Source: Enoplolaimus lenunculus (lineage: Eukaryota > Nematoda > Enoplea > Enoplida > Thoracostomopsidae). Taken from it: 64,000 nt of DNA. The translations under genes were made by a program, and so were the position numbers. The stretch spans positions 43,112-107,111 of the forward strand of contig JASANG010003295.1 of the NCBI GenBank assembly GCA_030248215.1, read 5' to 3'. Positions 57,434-64,000 of this stretch are shown one piece after another. How positions within the stretch are numbered: position 1 is the first letter of the stretch; each line of letters begins with the position of its first letter. The notes beneath the pieces are model-generated. The model saw only the letters and a list, made by a program, of their open reading frames with translations. It did no database searches and was not told the DNA's origin.

Positions 57434-57462
57434 GTAAGCTGAACATGCAAATGAGATCAAAA

Positions 57463-57786
57463 TTATTTTAGTAGCGGCATGCAGTTGATTTTCATAACAG
57501 TTTTACAAACATGGCATAACTCTTCTCTACAGGGCACCAATATTTTTCTAAGATAACCAAGCTCATTCGGGCCGCAACTGATTCCGTCGCACAACGTGAG
57601 ACCGGAATCCAGGTCCGGCGTTACGATAATCGAAGCCCCTTCGAACAAGTCCGATAGGGCCTCCGCTAAAATGTTTCACAGCTCTAAAACGTCGAGGTCC
57701 TCGAAAACCATTTTTAGTTTGCCAAAATGGGCCCCCAAAGAGTCGTCCCTCCAATTCAGGGCTTGGACGGCGCTTCCATCGGTACT
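57463..57786 (-). pseudogene. Unidentified coding-like stretch with one in-frame TGA
   Basis: On the minus strand a frame runs 108 codons with a single TGA at 57676-57678. Composition on both sides looks protein-like: HFGKLKMVFEDLDVLEL before it and ALSDLFEGASIIVTPDLDSG after it. I recognise no family. It could be a decayed gene fragment, or two short exons, since an acceptor-like attttag follows the stop. Splice partners were not found. Confidence 0.3.
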
Positions 57787-58484
57787 TCAGGCACCATAGA
57801 ATTATGGCGTTGCCAGACGAGCAACGGTAGTAAATTTTGACAAATATTAAAATGTAAAATATTTCAATTTGTTGTAAAGATTTGAAAATTATAAGTGAAT
57901 AATTAATAAAACATTTGAATGTCAAGTGGTATTTTGAAGTCAAGGATTGTAAGATTTTAGACTCAGATTTAACGGCGAAATATTTGAATTGTAGTTGAAG
58001 TACAAGGTACTCAGTTTGAAGTGCAGTATTGTCGCGTTTAATGCCTGAAAGCCACGTTTGTGTTGCGTTGTATTCCGTTGGGTGTCACCCCAGAGTATAG
58101 GGTTGTGCAACGGGGGGTTACAAGGAAGAAAATTTCATATTAGCTGATGTTACACTAACATTCGTTATGTTTAGTCTTTTTTAACTCTACAGCTTATTCT
58201 TCTGCGCCTGAAAGTATAACTAATTCTTCGAGTGTTCTTAGTAATTTTGGGAGGATGTCTCGTCTCTTGCATTATAATACGCTCTTGTATCATACCATCA
58301 TTTCCTAAGGAAACGTTCTTTAGTTGATGAAGGTTTTAAATTTTAATGTTGAGAACGGGAGTTGAAATTTTATGACATTTTCTTTGAAAACAAAGGAATT
58401 TTATCGATTAAAATTTTTCACTCACAGCATATTTCATATTCTCTTTTATAGCTATGTTCACACGACGTTTGTTAATATCTATAT

Positions 58485-58493
58485 ATAAATATA

Positions 58494-58553
<60 letters not shown>

Positions 58554-58559
58554 CATATG

Positions 58560-58609
<50 letters not shown>
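58485..58609. repeat. (TA)n and (GA)n microsatellite
   Basis: TA dinucleotides to about 58572, then some 18 GA units. Confidence 0.95.
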
Positions 58610-58612
<3 letters not shown>

Positions 58613-58718
58613 TGTAGGACTAGAATATAGTAAACCTGGCTTAGGCTTAGATATATGCCCATTCTTAGGCTTAGGCTTAGGAATATGCTTCTAATACTGT
58701 TCCGTCCCTACATTGGCC
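58610..58718 (-). mobile_element. TTAGGC-bearing element, fragment
   Basis: GTAGGACTAGAATATAGTAA, TTAGGCTTAGG units and ACTGTTCCGTCCCTACATTG then GCC. Its left end is lost at the GA microsatellite. Confidence 0.65.
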
Positions 58719-58746
58719 GATACAAAAAGACCCACCGACACTTTTA

Positions 58747-58902
58747 GGGCCGGAACCGTAGTATAAGCATATTCTTAAGCCTAAGCATAAAGCATAAGCT
58801 TATACCTAAGCATTAAACCTAAACAAAACAATAGTCTAAGGCGTAAGCCTACTCTATTGCCGTTACTCAGAGAAGCGTTCAGCCCCTGATCTTTACATGG
58901 GT
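58747..58902 (+). mobile_element. TTAGGC-bearing element, A type
   Basis: GGGCCGGAACCGTAGTATAA to AGCCCCTGATCTTTACATGG, with CCTAAGCATAAAG units. Confidence 0.7.
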
Positions 58903-59420
58903 CGCGTGAAAGGTCAGATTTCAATTCGCCCTGTTAAGTTTAGAAAAATTGAAACTTTTACACAAAACAATAACTGCTCGTTTCGTTCACAGTTTACTTT
59001 ATATACATATTCAGGTAAACGTGACTGACAAATAATTTATCAGGTTGCAAAAACCAAAGATAAAAACAACCAGAACCGAATGTCAACAATAGCAAAAATT
59101 TCGCTACGGGAATTAGCCGCAAAATCCGGTAAACAAATAGTCGCTACAGAAGCCGGAAGGTCGATTTTTTTCTGCTGGCGCACGAGGCAGACCTTTGGTT
59201 GTACCATGATTTAACTCGGACAATTTTATGTTTTCAAGAATTTCATTATTTTTGAAAACACAACAATTTTTTTACTATACCATGCTCAATTTCCGATATT
59301 TTTATAACGGAAACAGAAACGAAAACTGGCCCCGATTTTTACCGGAAGTGGAAACGGAAGCCGGTTATGAAACTGCACAAAGTTTTACGCGAGGTTATTT
59401 ACTTGCCCGAAATGAAATGC

Positions 59421-59613
59421 GGCCAATGTACAGATCAAGGGCGGAACGTAGTTTATGCGGGACTAGAAAATTGTAAGCTTAAGCTTTTGGCTAAATTTTT
59501 TTGCTTGGCTTAGCCATAGGCTTAGGCTTAGAAATACGTTCATTCTTAGGCTTACGCTTAGGCTTACGAATATGCTTCTACTACTGTTTCGGCCGTGTTC
59601 TATACATTTTGCC
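59421..59613 (-). mobile_element. TTAGGC-bearing hAT-like element, A type, perfect TSD
   Basis: GGCCAATGTACAGATCAAGG to GGCCGTGTTCTATACATTTT then GCC, flanked by TGAAATGC on both sides. It lies about 50 bp past the stop codon of the unknown gene and so probably in or near its 3' untranslated region. Confidence 0.88.
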
Positions 59614-59661
59614 TGAAATGCTGGCGACGCCACTGATGTCAGAGTGCGCTGTTCAGCGGCT

Positions 59662-59862
59662 CTACATCAGGGTACAAGTTGCCGAAGCTGAAGATACTTT
59701 TTTCAATCGCCGCGCTTCAATTTTTGTTCCTTCTTTTTCCGCCCAGCCGTCAACAACTGCTTTGACGTGCGGTGCTTGAAACGGCTTACGATAGACGCGT
59801 GCAATTTTTTGCCACGATTGCAGTAAGTTGTTGATCGCGTGTTCGTTTTTGAGTCGATCATT
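59662..59862 (-). CDS. Unknown-protein exon 2 with CaaX-like end
   Basis: Follows ttatcttcgtag in phase 0, beginning NDRLKNEHAINNLLQSW, then YRKPFQAPHVKAVVDGWAEK, and stopping after ATCTLM. Composition and phase agree with exon 1. A donor-like gtatct within the exon could instead lead to a further exon, which would remove the CaaX end. Confidence 0.6.
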   Translation of the reverse strand, partial: NDRLKNEHAINNLLQSWQKIARVYRKPFQAPHVKAVVDGWAEKEGTKIEARRLKKVSSASATCTLM

Positions 59863-62800
59863 CTACGAAGATAAACTTAAGTACGCACTGTCCGCAGGGC
59901 CAATGTTACTTTAAGGGGCGTAACAGTAGGTTAAGCGTATTCGTAAGCCTATAAGCCTAAGCCTAAGCGTTACTAAAAATGTGTTCCTAAGCCTAAGCTT
60001 TAAGCCTACGCCTAAGCATTACAAAAATGTGTTCCTAAGCTTAAGCCTAAGCCTTAAGTCTACGCCTAAGCATTACAAAAATGTGTTCCTAAGCTTAAGC
60101 CTAAGCCTTAAGTCTACGCCTAAGCATTACAAAAATGTGTTCCTAAGCGTAAGCCTAAGCCGTAAGTCTACGCCTAAGCATTACAAAAATGTGTTCCTAA
60201 GCGTAAGCCTAAGCCTTAAGCCTAAACCTAAGCATTACAAAAATGTGTTCCTAAGCGTAAGCCTAAGCAAAAAAATGTAATCTACAATCTAAACCTACTT
60301 TTTTATAGACCCACCAGAAACCTGGACGCCCCTTCAAAGTAACATGGGCCGGTCGCAGTATAAACGAACACATCTGGGACATATTTTTTGGCCAAATGGT
60401 TGCCGCGTGTCGCCGCCGGATGACGGCGTTTTGTTTCCGCTCGACGCCGCGCGACGTTGCGAGTTTAATAAAAATTATTTTTGTAATCGACGCGCGGCGT
60501 CGCACAGCGGCACGCGACGAGTAACGGAACTAAAAGGACGTATTTTAACGACCTTGATTGAATTGGGTTTTCGTGCTCGCTGGGCCCCCGTTCCTAACCT
60601 TTGGACCACGTCGAAGTTATTCCATGCCAAATTATAATAATGCATGCTTAAGCATTCATTTTTTAGTTTTGTAGTCAAATAGAATCAGTCCCACTAAATT
60701 TAATATCTCGGGCCTAAATCATTGGCCGATATAAAGATCATGGGCGGAGAGTTTTCTTTGGGACTGGAATAGAGTAAAAGCTTAAGCTTTAGACTATAAT
60801 TGTTCGCTTGGCTTAGGCTTAGGCGTAAGCTTAGGAATGTGCTCATTCTTACACTTACGCTTTAGGCTTAAGAATGTGCTTAGTATAAAACTGTTCCGCC
60901 CCTATTCTTTACATTGGCCAATCATTTTTTGGTTAACGTAATGTGTACCAATGGTGTGACGAAAAAACTATGCAAGATTGAACTTTGAACATTTTAAACA
61001 CGGAGTACGTTGGTTACGAGCAAACAATTTCAAGGAACAGATTGCAAATTTGAAGAGCGTTAACCCCAAGCTTTTCAACTTGAACTTGAGTTTTATCTTC
61101 CTTTCGATTCGAAATCAACTCTCCGACTCCGACAAACCATTTGGCCAAAACTTATACGACGTGACTTGATCATTAACGAAGGTATATTCGATTTTTACTG
61201 TGCCACGGAAATGAACGAGTTATGGCTAAACGTTAGTGCCCGGAACAGACCAGGGTGCCGGTCCCAAAAAAATTTCGCGTTGTGGTCCCTGTGGCGATGA
61301 TCAAAATATTTTTCAAATTTTTTGTTTAAAATCTGGTTTAGGGTGGGTGTCCCTTTTTGGTGCCATGGTCTCCCATGTGGAGGGTATGAGGCGGAGGCTA
61401 CTCCGGCCCTGTCAAACATCTATACAACTTTCACTCGGAATGTGAGAACCAACCTTAAAATAGGCTTCGTGCATCAAATTGACGACCCGTTCAGCTTCTG
61501 GTTCACTCGCGTACGCGATCCAAACCATGATTTCGTTGGTTTTCTCGATATTTTCACGCAAATGAACGTCTCCAGCGGTTCCAGCTGCAATACTGTAGTA
61601 GTCTTGACCACGACCTTCCATAATCGGTGTGTTATTTTTCGCCAATTCCAACAAAATATCAAGGATGTACGGAATGTCTTCTTCGTGTGTTCCCATCCGT
61701 CCGACCAAACGGCTAATATGCTGCCCGCTGAATAAGCTGGCGTCTTTTTGACAAATCACTTCAAACAGTTCGTAGTAGTTTCGCGGAAATCCTTTATATT
61801 CAGCTAAATTTTCGAAAAATAAATCAAATTCTTTGTTGACTTCGTCACAAATGTACGGATACGCGTCGACGATCCCTTTGACCACTTTATCGGTTGGATA
61901 TTTTTGATAAATTCGTACGACTGCTCGGCCGTGAATCGCCAGACTTTCCGGATGATGCCGAGCGGCTTCATCAAAGATCGCATCGCGACAAATTTCGCCC
62001 AAATCTTGAATGCCTTTGACGTTGCCGCCAGCTGATTTTGACCGCTCTGGTTCTTGGTCGCCGGCTGCCCATTCTAAAATTGTATCGATATTTTCTCGAA
62101 ATATTGTCGATTTATAAAAATCGCACGTATTATGATCGAGACTCCATAGTACTTTTCGAATCACTGCGCCGTGTGGTGTGAGTCGTTTTGTGTTTGGGCA
62201 TTCTACCGATACTCCGATACACGTGTTCAGTATACGAGACACTTCGTCAGCAACGGCTTTTCCGTCTTTGATATCTTCCAGCGTCAGTTCGAGGCCGTCA
62301 CAGAGCGCTTGATTCAAATCTGGCCAACAACGCGAATCTTCAAAAACTCGTTCGTGTGATTTCGCCAAAAACGTTTGAACTCCATGCAAGAAGCTTAGCC
62401 GTGCATCTTGATCTGCTTCGTCAATGTATTCATGTTGATCAAAAGAATTCACCGCTTTTGCGTAATATACCGACGCCGCGTTGTTGAACAACTTAATCCA
62501 GTACTGTCCGCATAGATCTTTTGCGCCTGATAAATCTTCCAGCCGTCGCAGGAGGTCTCGATACGCCGCTGTAATTTGATGAAGCTCATCCGGCGGCATA
62601 TCCGCCAATCCAGCCGGCTCTCGAATCAAATATTCCACAATTTTACGCAATTGTGCTCGTTGGCTGAACCATTGCGCTTTGATGTGTGGATATTTACCTT
62701 CCATAATATCGCGTGCTAATTCGACACTTTCAGTGCAATTAGCGTGCACTAAACTGTCGATAACAACTACCCAATCATGTTCGGAGTACGGTGGCGAAGC

Positions 62801-62947
62801 TTCGCCAATGATATCACGAAATTGCGCAACTGCAGCTGCGCGTTGATCAGATTTCAAGTCGTTCAAAAAGTGGTGGAGTCCATGATCTTCAGGGTCGTCA
62901 ATTTGGTACGAAACAGAACTGTCGGGTCGCGTTTTTGATGGTGCCAT
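59662..62947 (-). CDS. Unrecognised 564-residue protein with CaaX-like C-terminus, 2 exons
   Basis: I do not recognise this protein. A 1494-bp first exon starts in a good context (tttgccATGGCA). It is joined across an intron of about 1.6 kb to a 201-bp last exon with phases matching (AAG|gttggt and ttatcttcgtag). The sequence is rich in charged residues, Trp, Tyr and Leu and is predicted mainly alpha-helical by eye, perhaps HEAT/ARM-like, with no signal peptide or membrane segment. Segments that may help a search: ELARDIMEGKYPHIKAQWFS, EVICQKDASLFSGQHISRLV and YRKPFQAPHVKAVVDGWAEK. The protein ends ATCTLM, a C-a-a-X pattern with Met as X, which would suit farnesylation if the last exon is right. 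Codon use looks like the other genes here. It stands alone in the opposite direction to HS3ST. Confidence 0.8.
59898..60350 (+). mobile_element. TTAGGC-bearing hAT-like element, B type, expanded array
   Basis: GGCCAATGTTACTTTAAGGG to CGCCCCTTCAAAGTAACATG then GGCC. Inside, a unit of about 54 bp (GCATTACAAAAATGTGTTCC then CCTAAGC-type units) is repeated six times. Flanks GTCCGCAG and GGTCGCAG match at 6 of 8. Confidence 0.85.
60724..60919 (-). mobile_element. TTAGGC-bearing hAT-like element, A type
   Basis: GGCCGATATAAAGATCATGG to CCGCCCCTATTCTTTACATT then GGCC. AATCATT occurs on both flanks. Confidence 0.8.
61229..61412 (+). mobile_element. CAGTGCCGGAGCAG-type hAT-like element, diverged
   Basis: Starts AGTGCCCGGAACAG, ends GGAGGCTACTCCGGCCCTG. 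The middle has TGATCAAAATATTTTTCAAA as in the 56.7 kb copy. It sits just inside the intron from exon 1 of the unknown gene. Confidence 0.6.
61454..62947 (-). CDS. Unknown-protein exon 1
   Basis: 498 codons uninterrupted, starting MAPSKTRPDSSVSYQIDD and ending NLMHEAYFK at AAG|gttggt. Reading on past this donor gives only 13 more residues, inside an AT-rich stretch next to a repeat, so splicing here is preferred. Confidence 0.85.
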
Positions 62948-63797
62948 GGCAAATTTAATTAATTTTTAAATTTTAATTTTTTAGTTAAACAGAAATCGTA
63001 TTAAGATATCGTTTGGCCGGTAAAGGCTAAAAATATAAATTGAAGTATATCAGCATTGTACAAGGTAGGGATAGATAGATAGAATATATCCCGTTACGGT
63101 ATTCCAACAGTGACGAGAAAAAAAGACACTTTTATACAGGTTTGACCGTCTGATCCCTTGTAACCGTTAACTTATCCTTTTACATGAAGTTATTTCGTTC
63201 CCAAATATAGCGGAAAGATTAAAAAGGTATAGTGTACATTATTTCCTAGCAAAATAGACAATTTTTTCTTACAAAACTTGAAAATCATTTGCAGAACCAC
63301 AGATCAAACTTTTGACTTGTTTAATAGCTTAGAAAATTCGCATTTGTTTTTATTACCACGCGACCGATATCATAATTTCCTCTGGTGCTATATGCGCACG
63401 AGTATGTATGTATGTTAACATTACACAGTCTGCACATACACAAGCTACACTGCGAATATCCACAGTATCCAATAGATATTCGGGATTACATACACTTAAA
63501 ACTCCATACACATGACGTACAAGTTTTAAGCAGCGTAAAAATTTGCAACTGCAACTTGCACATGTTTTTGCAGCGAAAACTTGTAGCTGAAATTTGCAGA
63601 TACAAGTTTTGAAACAATAAAACTTGTAACTACAATTATTACACTACTGCAAGTTCTCGTTGCAAAAACTGGATCGTGTAAACGGGCTTTAATAAAAATA
63701 TGAAATTGGTTGATTGATACCGTAACATCGACATTACGGCGTTTTCCATATGCGTACCAGCGAATTAAACCACGTAAAGCCTGAGCTTGTGGGAAGG
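62948..63797. other. AT-rich spacer upstream of the unknown gene
   Basis: No gene seen. It should include the promoter of the unknown gene, but I find no convincing box. A MITE remnant is at 63530-63691. Confidence 0.6.
63530..63691. repeat. Remnant of the AAAGCC...AAGTTTTTG MITE family
   Basis: TTGCAACTGCAACTTGCAC, TTTGCAGCGAAAACTTGTAG and the right end GATCGTGTAAACGGGCTTT relate it to the 53.5 kb element. The left end is absent. Confidence 0.55.
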
Positions 63798-63999
63798 GGC
63801 CAATGTAATAAACAGGAGCGGAACAGTAGTCTAAGCATATTCCTAAGCCTATTAAGTCTAAGCGTAAGCTTAAGCCTAAGCGTAAGCTTAAGCCTACGCC
63901 TAAGCCTAAGCCAAGCAAAAAATTATAGTCTAAAGCTTATTAAGCTTACTCTATTCTAGTCCCATAGAAAACTCTCCGCCCCTGATCTTTACATGGGCC
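63798..63999 (+). mobile_element. TTAGGC-bearing hAT-like element, A type, at the window edge
   Basis: GGCCAATGTAATAAACAGGA to CGCCCCTGATCTTTACATGG then GCC. Ends are well kept; the right flank is outside the window. Confidence 0.82.
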
Positions 64000-64000
64000 T

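Larger units (their letters stand above)
56215..59661. other. Interval between HS3ST and the unknown gene
   Basis: The two genes converge here. It holds TTAGGC elements, a hAT-like element with perfect duplication, a palindromic MITE and TA/GA microsatellites. An unexplained minus-strand open stretch lies near 57.6 kb. From 57830 to 58400 I see nothing but AT-rich sequence. Confidence 0.75.
59863..61453 (-). other. Intron of the unknown gene, repeat-filled
   Basis: Between its borders lie one B-type and one A-type TTAGGC-bearing element, a GC-rich inverted stretch near 60400-60540, and a hAT-like element at 61229-61412. A plus-strand open stretch at 60970-61169 is unexplained. Confidence 0.6.

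Noticed and set aside
57563-57943. 126-codon minus-strand frame rich in Arg, Gly and Phe
   Set aside because: It overlaps the more protein-like frame at 57463-57786 and its N-terminal part is AT-rich noise.
59981-60280. 99-codon plus-strand frame of repeated residues
   Set aside because: It is the translation of the 54-bp TTAGGC-type minisatellite in a mobile element.
60344-60637. 98-codon plus-strand frame in the intron of the unknown gene
   Set aside because: It begins inside the end of a mobile element and runs through a GC-rich inverted stretch open on both strands; no family resemblance.
60970-61169. Plus-strand open stretch (FEHFKHGVRWLRANNFKEQI)
   Set aside because: Composition looks somewhat protein-like, but it is antisense to the unknown gene's intron, has no partner exon I could find and no known family.
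63798-63999. Chromosome-end telomere
   Set aside because: The TTAGGC-type units lie between transposon ends and are short and mixed with variants, so this is a mobile element and not a telomere.

Overview
The window looks like an AT-rich, intron-containing, repeat-laden invertebrate animal genome. Both recognisable genes are metazoan: a K-Cl cotransporter and a heparan sulfate 3-O-sulfotransferase. Their introns have ordinary GT/AG borders and mutually consistent phases. A dispersed repeat carries runs of the hexamer GCCTAA, whose complement TTAGGC is the nematode telomere unit. That makes a nematode possible, but it is only a hint and I do not assign a species.

Layout. (1) 159-29500, minus strand: a K-Cl cotransporter (SLC12, KCC type). 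I traced 18 coding exons whose phases all join, giving about 852 residues from the start codon through all 12 membrane segments into the C-terminal domain; the last part lies beyond the left edge. Its large introns (about 7.7, 6.8 and 5.1 kb) hold a decayed piggyBac transposon, several foldback MITEs, two GC-rich satellite-bearing elements and a 0.5 kb CAA-type microsatellite. (2) 29501-51292: about 22 kb with no convincing gene, filled with non-autonomous DNA elements, many with 8-bp target duplications, plus two tRNA-like sequences. (3) 51293-56214, plus strand: a complete four-exon 3-O-sulfotransferase (449 residues), with transposable elements in every intron and an Asn-rich run inside the catalytic domain. 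(4) 56215-59661: repeats plus one unexplained minus-strand open stretch. (5) 59662-62947, minus strand: a two-exon gene for a 564-residue protein I do not recognise, ending in a CaaX-like tetrapeptide (CTLM). (6) 62948-64000: AT-rich spacer ending in a nearly complete TTAGGC-bearing element.

The genes do not form a pathway. The transporter moves K+ and Cl- across the plasma membrane, the sulfotransferase works in the Golgi, and the third is unknown. The striking feature is the community of short non-autonomous elements. It includes (a) a hAT-like family with ends GGCC(A/C)ATGT, 8-bp target duplications and an internal TTAGGC array; (b) other hAT-like families with CAGTGCCGGAGCAG, CC(T)GTAGCCA or GGCGGATCC-type ends; and (c) a nearly full-length palindromic family with TA targets, built from GAGTCAAATTTGACTC-like units. 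Nested insertions allow some relative dating. All exon models were made by hand from splice borders, phase and family resemblance; no search was run.
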